In this document: in pieces, positions 24,595-32,088 of the stretch
Position numbering within the stretch: the first letter of the stretch is position 1
Layout of the letters: each line of letters opens with the position of its first letter
Assembly (NCBI GenBank): GCA_002634385.1
Contig: NSJL01000010.1
Span: 85,904 to 149,903, forward strand
Direction of reading: 5' to 3'
DNA: 64,000 bases
Origin: Nitrospira sp.
Lineage (GTDB): Bacteria > Nitrospirota > Thermodesulfovibrionia > Thermodesulfovibrionales > Dissulfurispiraceae
Position numbers and translations under genes: made by a program
The notes under the pieces: generated by a model
What the model saw: the letters and a program-made list of their open reading frames with translations, nothing else
Told to the model about the DNA's origin: nothing
Databases searched by the model: none

Positions 24595-25747
24595 AGTTTG
24601 CGCGTTTTTCTGCGCCGTTCTCTTTTTCCTTTCGGGGTGTACCACTCTGGAAGGAGACAAGGGCGCCCTGTATCAGCCGGCCGGGGGAATGCGCATTGCC
24701 GTGCTTCCCGTTGAGAATCTCACCGGAAAGGCGGCTCCTCTCAAGGAGATCAGAAAGGTGCTGATGGAAGAGTTGCGGGCACGGGGAATTCCTCTCCTTG
24801 ACGAGACAGTTCTGGAAAACTTTCTGGCTCAGCGCCGGATACGCCATATGGGAGGACTCGACCCGATCGCTGCATCGGCGTTCGAACAGGAGGTCGGGGT
24901 TGATGCGGTCCTGGTCACTTCCCTGGAATGGTATGACGAATATGCTCCCCCGAAGATTTCGCTTTTCTCCCGCCTTATTTCCACAGGTGACAACCCGTCC
25001 GTCCTGTGGATGACGGGGCTTGGGGCGGCCGGCGATGCGCGGCAGGGGTTGCTCGGTCTCGGGTTGATCGAAGACCCTCAGCGCCTGCAGAGCCACGCCG
25101 TCCGGTCACTTGTCGTTTCCCTGGAGCGGTTTCTCGCCGGGGGAAAGGCACGTACCGGAAGGGATGGACGTGAAGACGCCCCTTCCCCCGCCGGGAAAGA
25201 GAACACAGGCGGGGAGAGGGCTGCCTATGGCACGGGACGGTTCCGTCCCAAGATATCCTATTATTCCCCCCTCCCCCGTTCGGGGAGAAAATACTCCATT
25301 GCCGTCATTCCCTTCTCCAATGAGAGTGAGAGAAAAAATGCGGGAGAGATTATGATGCTGCATTTCGTGAGGCATCTGCGCTCGGTGAGGTCGTTCGAAG
25401 TTATTGAGCCGGGTGTTGTGCGCCAGAAATTGATCAACATGCGGGTGGTCATGACTGCCGGCTTGTCACTTGCGGATTCCGAGGTTATTTTCGATCTCCT
25501 CGGTGCCGATCTGATCCTTGCCGGAAAATGTACAGAATACCAGGATTATGCCGGATCGTCCGGGGCACCCCGGGTAAAGTATTCCGTCCTCCTCATCGAG
25601 AAGCAGAGTCTGAAAACGATCGGTGCCTTTCACAGCTACAACGACGGGGACGAGGGCGTCTTCCTGTTTGACTGGAAGAAGGTGCGGACTGCTCATGAAC
25701 TGGCCTCCGGAATGGCCGGTGCGACCGTGGAAGGCCTGTCGAGATGA
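24566..25747 (+). CDS. Tandem-domain CsgG/LpoB-like lipoprotein
   Basis: A 393-residue lipoprotein (lipobox LSGC, followed by TTLEGDKG). It contains two CsgG/LpoB-like modules: residues about 40-190 (MRIAVLPVENLTGKAAPLKE, VGVDAVLVTSLEWYDEY) and about 235-393 (YSIAVIPFSNESERKNAGE, LGADLILAGKCTEYQDY), joined by a low-complexity linker rich in glycine, arginine and proline. The start overlaps the preceding CsgG-like gene, so translation is coupled. Two consecutive genes with three such modules point to an outer-membrane oligomer. It is the last gene before the second sigma-54 promoter region. Confidence 0.62.
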   Translation: MNSSISFSSKVCAFFCAVLFFLSGCTTLEGDKGALYQPAGGMRIAVLPVENLTGKAAPLKEIRKVLMEELRARGIPLLDETVLENFLAQRRIRHMGGLDPIAASAFEQEVGVDAVLVTSLEWYDEYAPPKISLFSRLISTGDNPSVLWMTGLGAAGDARQGLLGLGLIEDPQRLQSHAVRSLVVSLERFLAGGKARTGRDGREDAPSPAGKENTGGERAAYGTGRFRPKISYYSPLPRSGRKYSIAVIPFSNESERKNAGEIMMLHFVRHLRSVRSFEVIEPGVVRQKLINMRVVMTAGLSLADSEVIFDLLGADLILAGKCTEYQDYAGSSGAPRVKYSVLLIEKQSLKTIGAFHSYNDGDEGVFLFDWKKVRTAHELASGMAGATVEGLSR

Positions 25748-25870
25748 GGAGGAAACAAGAGCGCTCTTTGCCCACGGGCATTTCTCCTTTGTCCTCTCCT
25801 CGTTAAAGCATAGTTCCCTCTGTCGGAAGGACACCCCTTCTTCTTTCTGAATATTACCTCCCACCTCACA

Positions 25871-25886
25871 GGAATGGCGAAATAGC
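25871..25886 (+). promoter_or_regulatory. Putative enhancer motif GGAATGGCGAAATAGC
   Basis: It matches AATGGCGAAA of the sites at 10275 and 14624 and lies about 130-145 bases upstream of the sigma-54 promoter at 26014. Confidence 0.4.
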
Positions 25887-25921
25887 AAAAAAGGCTGCGG
25901 TAAACGGGAAAAGTCCCAGGG

Positions 25922-25939
25922 AAAAATGGCGATTTGGCC
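25922..25939 (+). promoter_or_regulatory. Putative second enhancer motif with palindrome
   Basis: AAAAATGGCGATTTGGCC shares AATGGCGA with the other sites and runs into the 12-base palindrome ATTTGGCCAAAT (25932-25943). It is about 75-90 bases upstream of the sigma-54 promoter. Two sites in one promoter region would suit cooperative binding of an NtrC-type hexamer. Confidence 0.4.
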
Positions 25940-26013
25940 AAATACCGTATTCTGAAAGAGAAACAGAGACGTATAACATTCTGGATGTTTTGTGTTTTGG
26001 ATCTTCGAGCCCG

Positions 26014-26030
26014 TTGGCATAGTAGTTGCA
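26014..26030 (+). promoter_or_regulatory. Sigma-54 promoter of the isomerase/multihaem operon
   Basis: TTGGCATAGTAGTTGCA fits YTGGCACG-N4-TTGCW with GG (26016-17) and GC (26028-29) exactly ten bases apart. Transcription would begin near 26041, giving a 55-base leader with a good SD (GGAGGAAG) before ATG 26096. Confidence 0.65.
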
Positions 26031-26095
26031 TATTTGTGGATGGCCTTGTGCTTCAGCATTGCATGATGCCTACTTTGCCTTGTGACGGAGGAAGA

Positions 26096-27850
26096 ATGAA
26101 CCAGATCCGTTTTGTACTGAGAGGTATCCTGCTTCTTTTTCTGCTTGTGACTGTTCCTGCTGAAGCATTCGACAAGAATACCCCTCTTCATCCCGGGGGG
26201 AGTGGGCAAAAGGAGGGGGAAACTGCCCTGCCCGATACAGCCCTGATTACATTGAAAGCTTCCCTCCATTCCCCTCTCTTCGCTGAATTCCCCATGGCAA
26301 CGGTCAATGGTGAACCCATCAGGCTGAAGGATCTTGCCGAGGTGCTCGCATCCTCCCATGAGGAGAGGGCGGAGAAAGGACATGCGGCCAAAATTGACTA
26401 CTCCGAACTTCTGAAGCGTCTGGTGAACATAAAGCTTATCCTGCAGGAAGCATCGCGTATGGGGTTCGACGAATTGCCTGAAGTAAAGGAAATGGTGGAC
26501 GTCTATTCCAAAAAGGCCCTTCGGGAGCAGTTGCTCGCGACCCGGTTGAAGAGCCTGGAGCCGGACAAGGATGAGGTGGAAAAGGTATACAGGGAAATGG
26601 TAAAGGAGTGGAAGATCCGTTCCGTGCTCTTCGAGGAGGAAGAGGATGCGCAGAGGATGGCTGAGACGATCAAGGCGGGAAAGAGCTTCGAAGAGATGGT
26701 CGATGCCGTACTGGCGGACAAGACGGCGAAGGGAGGGGAGCAGGGGGCGTTTGTGAAGCCGAAGGACCTCCTGCCCCAGATTGCGGAAGCGGCGGAAAAG
26801 ATGGAACCCGGCGCCGTGAGCCCTGTGATAAAAATCGAAACGGGAAAGGGACTGTGGGGCTATACCCTCTTCAAACTCCTGGAAACCGGATATCCCGAGG
26901 ATCCTGAAGCACGGGAAGGAGCTTACCAGGAGGTCCTTGGCCGCAAAAAGACGAAGGTGCTGAAGGAGTATGCAAATTCGCTGTTCAAGAAGAACGCGAA
27001 GGTGAACTGGAAGCTTCTTTCGGGGCTGAATTACGAAGCAAAAAGTGTCGCCGTTCAGAAGCTCTCAAAGGACAAGAGGACGGTTGCGACGATAAAGGGC
27101 GGGAAGCCGATTACGGTAGGGGAATTGACGGAGGCCCTTACGAAAAATTTCTATCATGGAGTGAAACTGGCTGTCGAGGGGAAAAGGGTGAATGAGATAA
27201 AGGTTCCGACCCTCGAGGCCCTGCTGGAAAAAAGGCTCTTCATGAGGGAGGCCCTCAGGGAGGGCATCGATAAAACCGGGGAGTACAAAAGGGCGGTCAG
27301 GGAATACAGGGATTCGGTCATCTTCGGGCTGTTCGTGCAAAAGGTGGTGCTTCCCGATATAAAGGTGAATGATGAAGAGATCGAGAAATATTACCGGGAG
27401 AATATAAAGGAATTTTCCTCCCCCGCGATGCTGAAAATAAGAGGGCTCTCGTTTGTAAAGAGGGAGTACGCGGAGAGTGCCATTGAAAAACTGAGAAAGG
27501 GTACGGATTTCGGCTGGCTCATGTCCAATGCGGAGGGGCAGGCGGAGAAGGATGCAGGGGACCTCCTCTCCTTCGATGGGAGGCTCCTTACGGTGAGCAG
27601 CCTGCCTGATGCGGTGCGCAAGTCCGTTGAAGGGGTACAGCCGGGAGAGGTAAGACTGCATGAAAGCAATGAGGGGCACGCGTATGCACTTTTAGTCCAG
27701 CAGGTTGTTCCTCCGAAGCCGGAACCTCTCGCGGCAGTGAGAAGCAGTATTTATAAAAAGCTCTTTGATGAAAAGCTCAAAGGGGTCATGGAGGAGTGGG
27801 CGGAAAAGCTGCTGAAGTCCTCTGTCGTGAAAAGATATTTTGTGCAATAA
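26096..27850 (+). CDS. SurA/PpiC-type periplasmic peptidyl-prolyl isomerase
   Basis: A 584-residue secreted chaperone started at ATG 26096, where the signal peptide (MNQIRFVLRGILLLFLLVTV) and the SD GGAGGAAG coincide. A SurA-type N-terminal chaperone region (about 60-170; KRLVNIKLILQEASRMGF) is followed by a first parvulin-like domain (about 175-270; GKSFEEMVDAVLADKTAKGG) and, after a second helical region, a second parvulin-like domain (about 445-550; LRKGTDFGWLMSNAEGQ). Isomerase genes also accompany omcS and omcE clusters in Geobacter, where they are thought to help fold filament cytochromes. It is first in an operon with the 26-haem and 16-haem genes. Confidence 0.78.
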   Translation: MNQIRFVLRGILLLFLLVTVPAEAFDKNTPLHPGGSGQKEGETALPDTALITLKASLHSPLFAEFPMATVNGEPIRLKDLAEVLASSHEERAEKGHAAKIDYSELLKRLVNIKLILQEASRMGFDELPEVKEMVDVYSKKALREQLLATRLKSLEPDKDEVEKVYREMVKEWKIRSVLFEEEEDAQRMAETIKAGKSFEEMVDAVLADKTAKGGEQGAFVKPKDLLPQIAEAAEKMEPGAVSPVIKIETGKGLWGYTLFKLLETGYPEDPEAREGAYQEVLGRKKTKVLKEYANSLFKKNAKVNWKLLSGLNYEAKSVAVQKLSKDKRTVATIKGGKPITVGELTEALTKNFYHGVKLAVEGKRVNEIKVPTLEALLEKRLFMREALREGIDKTGEYKRAVREYRDSVIFGLFVQKVVLPDIKVNDEEIEKYYRENIKEFSSPAMLKIRGLSFVKREYAESAIEKLRKGTDFGWLMSNAEGQAEKDAGDLLSFDGRLLTVSSLPDAVRKSVEGVQPGEVRLHESNEGHAYALLVQQVVPPKPEPLAAVRSSIYKKLFDEKLKGVMEEWAEKLLKSSVVKRYFVQ

Positions 27851-27881
27851 GGATGCGGAAGCGAACACACGGGGAGAAGAC

Positions 27882-29858
27882 ATGAGAAGCGTACGGAATA
27901 AACGAAGGGGTATCCAGATGGGAGCGGTCCTGCTGCTGTGCGGACTGCTGTTCTACGCCATGATCGAAGTCGCTCTGGCGGAGAGAAAGTTTGCCCGGAA
28001 AGAGTGCCTGGACTGCCATGTGAAATTCACCGAAAAGTATTTGGGAATGAAGACAGTGCATACCGTGGTGAAGGAAAGAAAGTGCGAGGAGTGTCATATA
28101 CGTCACGGCATTGTTCCGAAGCTGATCCTGAAGAAGGATGGTAATGAAATCTGCTACACCTGCCATAACAAGGAAAAGGTCGGCATGGGCAAGGCGAAGA
28201 TGCATACCGCTCTGAAATCGGGTAAGTGCACCGCCTGCCACAATCCCCATGCATCGCAGTCGAGTCATCTCCTGAGCGCCGAGGGCAGTGCCGTCTGTTA
28301 TCAGTGTCATAAAAAAGAGGGCTTCGAAAAGAAAACGGTCCATGCCGTTATGAAGAAGGAGGGGTGCAGGACATGCCACCTCTCTCACTCGTCCGCTGAA
28401 AGCAATCTCCTCACAAAACCCGAGGCATCCCTCTGTCTCTCCTGCCACGATAAGGGGAATGCCTCTTTTAAAAAGGCCCATGGCGAGTACCCGGTGGAAA
28501 CGAAACCATGCACTGTCTGTCATAATCCCCATTCTTCAGAGCAGGCGAAGCTCCTCAAAGGAAGTGTGCATAGTCCCGTTGCATCGGCAGGGTGCGAAAT
28601 GTGCCATGCCCCCGCTTCCTCAAAGAAGCCCTTCGATACCGTACGGAAGGGGGGAGAGCTCTGCTCCGCATGCCATGATAGCACAGCGCTGAAAGGCGGG
28701 GGGACCGTCGAGCACGGTCCTTTTACCGGGGGAATGTGCCTTTCCTGCCATAATCCCCATACGTCTGAGAACCGCAGGCTGCTCGTACGGGAGGGGAATC
28801 AACTCTGCCAGGGATGCCACAGCGACAAAGCGGAAAAAGTGGTGGTCTCCCATGGTGCGGTTACAAAGGGAAAGGGCTGCAGTTCCTGTCATGCCCCCCA
28901 TGCCGCCAAAAATCCTCAGCTTCTGCTGAAGAAGGACGGGGAGCTCTGTTACACCTGTCATGCAGCACTGAAAGAGAATCTGAAGAGCAAGCACACGCAT
29001 GTCCCTTTTGCGCAGCAGATGTGCAGTTCCTGCCATAACGCTCACGGCTCAAATTACGGGGGCATGTTGCGGGAAAGAATGGACAAAGTCTGCTTCAAGT
29101 GCCATGCCGACGCGGAGACACGGTTTGCGAAAGCGCATACCCACAAGCCGGTGAAGGATGCCCTCTGTACGGTATGCCACAACGTGCACGCAACGGAGAA
29201 GGGGAGACTGCTCAAAGAAGAAGGGGCGAAACTGTGCGCCCGGTGTCATGGAAACCTCATGAAGGAAGTCGCGGGAGGAGTCAACCATGTCCCCTTCAAG
29301 GAGGGGATGTGTCTCACCTGTCATGATGCCCATGGAAGCAGTTTCACCGGGATGACCACAGAGAAACAGAATAAACTGTGTCTGTCCTGCCATTCGGCTG
29401 TCGGCAAGGGAGTAAGCAGCGGAAAAAGCAGCCACCAGCCCGTCGTCGCGGGAGAGTGCTCGAAATGCCACAGCCCGCACCAATCGAAAATGGGTAAGCT
29501 GCTGCTGGCCGAAGGGGCCGATTTATGCCTGAGCTGCCATAAGGACCTCAAGACAAAGATGGAAAAGGAGAAGGCGCATCCGCCCGCCGCCCGTGATTGC
29601 CTGCGGTGTCATCAGCCTCATTTTTCTGCGGAGGCTTTTCTGCAGGGCAAGCCCCAGAAGGAATTGTGCAGTGAGTGCCACGACCTGAAAGGAGCGGCTT
29701 TCAGTAAATCCCACGTCGCGATTGATCCTGCATCGATGGAGTGCATGAATTGCCATACTCCTCATGCCTCGAAAGATCCCAAGCTGTTCAAGGAAACCCT
29801 CCATCCTCCCTTTGCGGCACAATCGTGCGGGGATTGCCACGTGGTGGAAAAGAGATGA
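27882..29858 (+). CDS. 26-haem c-type cytochrome
   Basis: A 658-residue protein started at ATG 27882 (SD GGGGAGAAG), with an N-terminal signal anchor (KRRGIQMGAVLLLCGLLFYA). I count 26 CXXCH motifs, from CLDCH near residue 42 to CGDCH near the C-terminus, about one per 25 residues, alternating between CXXCH-N/A-PH ('doubled CXXCH') and plain types. The internal repetition indicates growth by module duplication. Such dense cytochromes act as electron wires or reservoirs in the periplasm or at the outer membrane. The lack of other domains means electron transfer is the only supportable role. It precedes a 16-haem relative by 11 bases. Confidence 0.85.
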   Translation: MRSVRNKRRGIQMGAVLLLCGLLFYAMIEVALAERKFARKECLDCHVKFTEKYLGMKTVHTVVKERKCEECHIRHGIVPKLILKKDGNEICYTCHNKEKVGMGKAKMHTALKSGKCTACHNPHASQSSHLLSAEGSAVCYQCHKKEGFEKKTVHAVMKKEGCRTCHLSHSSAESNLLTKPEASLCLSCHDKGNASFKKAHGEYPVETKPCTVCHNPHSSEQAKLLKGSVHSPVASAGCEMCHAPASSKKPFDTVRKGGELCSACHDSTALKGGGTVEHGPFTGGMCLSCHNPHTSENRRLLVREGNQLCQGCHSDKAEKVVVSHGAVTKGKGCSSCHAPHAAKNPQLLLKKDGELCYTCHAALKENLKSKHTHVPFAQQMCSSCHNAHGSNYGGMLRERMDKVCFKCHADAETRFAKAHTHKPVKDALCTVCHNVHATEKGRLLKEEGAKLCARCHGNLMKEVAGGVNHVPFKEGMCLTCHDAHGSSFTGMTTEKQNKLCLSCHSAVGKGVSSGKSSHQPVVAGECSKCHSPHQSKMGKLLLAEGADLCLSCHKDLKTKMEKEKAHPPAARDCLRCHQPHFSAEAFLQGKPQKELCSECHDLKGAAFSKSHVAIDPASMECMNCHTPHASKDPKLFKETLHPPFAAQSCGDCHVVEKR

Positions 29859-29869
29859 AAGGAGACGAC

Positions 29870-31141
29870 ATGCGTACGCGCGGTATCATTGCCCTGCTGC
29901 TTCTCGTGACCGGTCTTTTCCTGATAAGTACCAGGGCATATGCGGAAGAAAAATTCAGGTTGAAGCCGGGAGCAAAAGGAAAGGTATGCATGAACTGCCA
30001 TGTGACCTTCATCGATAAGGTGAAAAGCCCTTTTGTCCACACACCGGTAAAGACGGGAGAGTGTTCGGGATGCCATAATCCCCATACCTCGTCCCACGGA
30101 AAACTGCTGGCTGCCAATGCCGGAATTATCTGTTCAAAATGCCATCCCGGCATTGTCCCTGAAAAGGCGAAGAGCACCCACAAGGTTGTGGTCGAAGGCA
30201 AATGCATACAATGCCACGATCCCCATGCGGCTCCGAATAAAAACAATCTCCTGAAAGAGGGCAACGCCCTCTGTTACGGATGCCATAAGGATATGGGCGA
30301 TGCGCTGACGAAGGTAAAGTTCAAGCATCATCCTGTGGAAAAGGGATGCCTTACTTGTCATAATCCGCATGCTTCCTCCTCAAGCCGCTTTCTGCTGAAG
30401 ACTGACGTCCCCTCCCTCTGTGTGAACTGCCATAAGACGGATAAGCCGGCTTTCTCCAAGCAGCATATGAACTACCCGGTGGCAAAGGCGCGGTGCACGA
30501 CGTGCCATAACCCCCACGGGTCGGACAGGGGCGGAATCCTTTATGCGACAGTACACAAGCCCCTTGCCAGTAAAATGTGCAACCAGTGTCACGAAGAACC
30601 GACGTCCGCCACTCCTTTCAAGGTCAAGCGGGCTGGCTTTGAGTTATGCAAGGCATGTCACAGCGGTATGATCAATGACATATTCAGCACGAAGCGCCTG
30701 CATTGGCCCCTGGTCAGCAAGCAGGGGTGCCTGAATTGTCATACACCGCACGCTTCGGCGGAAAAGGGGCTTCTCAAGGGGCCGATGCGCCAGGTGTGCG
30801 GCTCCTGCCATGCCGATTCCATCGCGAGACAGGAAATATCGATGACGAAGCACTCCCCTATCAGGAGGGGACAGTGTACTGCATGCCATGCTCCGCACGC
30901 TTCCGAGAATGTGTATCTGATGCGGAAAAAGACCGTGGTCGATCTTTGCGGAGGCTGTCATGACTGGCAGAAACATTCAACGCACCCCCTCGGTGAAAAG
31001 ATTACCGATCCGAGAAACAAGAACCTTACGGTAAACTGCCTGAGCTGTCACCGCTCTCACGGCACGGAGAACAAAAATATGCTGCATTATACGCCGATCA
31101 GCGAAATGTGTACCCAGTGCCATACGAAATACAAGAGGTGA
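29870..31141 (+). CDS. 16-haem c-type cytochrome
   Basis: A 423-residue protein started at ATG 29870 behind AAAGGAGA, with signal peptide MRTRGIIALLLLVTGLFLI and cleavage near RAYAEE. I count 16 CXXCH motifs (first CMNCH, last CTQCH), again in the doubled-CXXCH style (CHNPH, CHDPH, CHAPH). It is clearly related to the preceding 26-haem protein, including the opening K-x-C-x-x-CH-VTF/VKF pattern, so the two probably derive from one ancestor. It should be a soluble or membrane-associated periplasmic/outer-surface electron carrier. It is followed 4 bases later by an NHL propeller gene. Confidence 0.85.
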   Translation: MRTRGIIALLLLVTGLFLISTRAYAEEKFRLKPGAKGKVCMNCHVTFIDKVKSPFVHTPVKTGECSGCHNPHTSSHGKLLAANAGIICSKCHPGIVPEKAKSTHKVVVEGKCIQCHDPHAAPNKNNLLKEGNALCYGCHKDMGDALTKVKFKHHPVEKGCLTCHNPHASSSSRFLLKTDVPSLCVNCHKTDKPAFSKQHMNYPVAKARCTTCHNPHGSDRGGILYATVHKPLASKMCNQCHEEPTSATPFKVKRAGFELCKACHSGMINDIFSTKRLHWPLVSKQGCLNCHTPHASAEKGLLKGPMRQVCGSCHADSIARQEISMTKHSPIRRGQCTACHAPHASENVYLMRKKTVVDLCGGCHDWQKHSTHPLGEKITDPRNKNLTVNCLSCHRSHGTENKNMLHYTPISEMCTQCHTKYKR

Positions 31142-31145
31142 TACA

Positions 31146-32054
31146 ATGGTGAACATTTTCATGAAGATACTTATTCCGGCAATGCTACTCTCTTTTTCCA
31201 CCGGGGCTTTTGCGGGGGAGTCGATCAAGCTGCTGTACAGAATATCGATATATGCCGACAACAAGGGCGGCGCCCTGAAGCAGCCCGAAGGTGTCGCCTG
31301 CAACGATACGTCCCTCCTCGTCATTGCCGATACCGGAAGAGACCGCCTGCTCCGCTTTACTTTTCAGGACGGGGCACTGAAAGGAGGCGATGAGATCGCC
31401 GTGCCCCAGCTGGCAGCTCCTCTGCGTGTCCAGGTGAATGCCCGGGGGGACATCTTCGTCCTTGACGGCAAGCAGCGCCGTATTGTGAAACTGAACGCCG
31501 GAGGGGCTTTTGTCGGGTATCTTGCTCCGGAAGGACTCCCCGCTCCCGTATCCCTCATTCCCCGGAATTTCAGGGTAGATGCCGACGGGACTGCTTACAT
31601 CCTGGATATATTCTCCATGCGTGTCCTGATAGTGGACTCATCGGGCAGATACAGGAGGCATATCGAACTGCCCGAAGGGTACGAGACTTTCTCCGACCTT
31701 GCGGTTGATGCGCAGGGGACCGTCTATGTGCTGGACAGCAGCACCGCTACGATCTTTTTCGCATCGAAAGATGCAAAAGAGTTTTCCCCCTTTACGAAGA
31801 GCCTGAGCGAATACCTGACGTTTCCCTCAAACCTGTTTATCGACGACAAAGGCGTCTTTTTCGTAACTGATCAGAATGCCGGCAGGCTGGCAATTCTGGG
31901 AAAGGACGGGTCATTTCAGGGGCATCCCCTGAATGCGGGATGGAAGGAGGGGCTCCTGCGGTTTCCTTCGCAGCTATGCGTCAACTCCAGTGGAGAGGTC
32001 TTCATCGCGGACCGGGACAACAGCAGGGTTCAGATCTTCAGTGCGATACGCTAG
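31146..32054 (+). CDS. Second secreted NHL-type beta-propeller protein
   Basis: A 302-residue protein with signal peptide (MVNIFMKILIPAMLLSFSTG, cleavage near AFAGES). NHL repeats are evident (QPEGVACNDTSLLVIADTGR, FRVDADGTAYILDIFSMRV, LAVDAQGTVYVLDSSTATI, QLCVNSSGEVFIADRDNSRV), the last being nearly ideal. It is a relative of the NHL protein at 14739, so each sigma-54-driven cytochrome operon carries one. It ends the locus; its TAG stop lies within a CTAGGG repeat arm. Confidence 0.78.
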   Translation: MVNIFMKILIPAMLLSFSTGAFAGESIKLLYRISIYADNKGGALKQPEGVACNDTSLLVIADTGRDRLLRFTFQDGALKGGDEIAVPQLAAPLRVQVNARGDIFVLDGKQRRIVKLNAGGAFVGYLAPEGLPAPVSLIPRNFRVDADGTAYILDIFSMRVLIVDSSGRYRRHIELPEGYETFSDLAVDAQGTVYVLDSSTATIFFASKDAKEFSPFTKSLSEYLTFPSNLFIDDKGVFFVTDQNAGRLAILGKDGSFQGHPLNAGWKEGLLRFPSQLCVNSSGEVFIADRDNSRVQIFSAIR

Positions 32055-32065
32055 GGTGTGTCTGC
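32051..32065 (+). repeat. Solitary CTAGGG-type repeat arm at a stop codon
   Basis: CTAGGGTGTGTCTGC equals the right arm of the 20177-20231 repeat read in reverse complement. As there, the CTAG provides the TAG stop of the upstream gene. The opposing arm is absent. Confidence 0.5.
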
Positions 32066-32088
32066 TGACCGGGGTGCCGTAGAGGGCG

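Larger units (their letters stand above)
25748..26095. other. Control region of the second cytochrome operon
   Basis: A 348-base gene-free stretch holding two AATGGCGA-type motifs (25871, 25922) and a near-consensus sigma-54 promoter (26014-26030). An upstream in-frame extension of the isomerase gene crosses this region but has no coding character. Confidence 0.65.
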
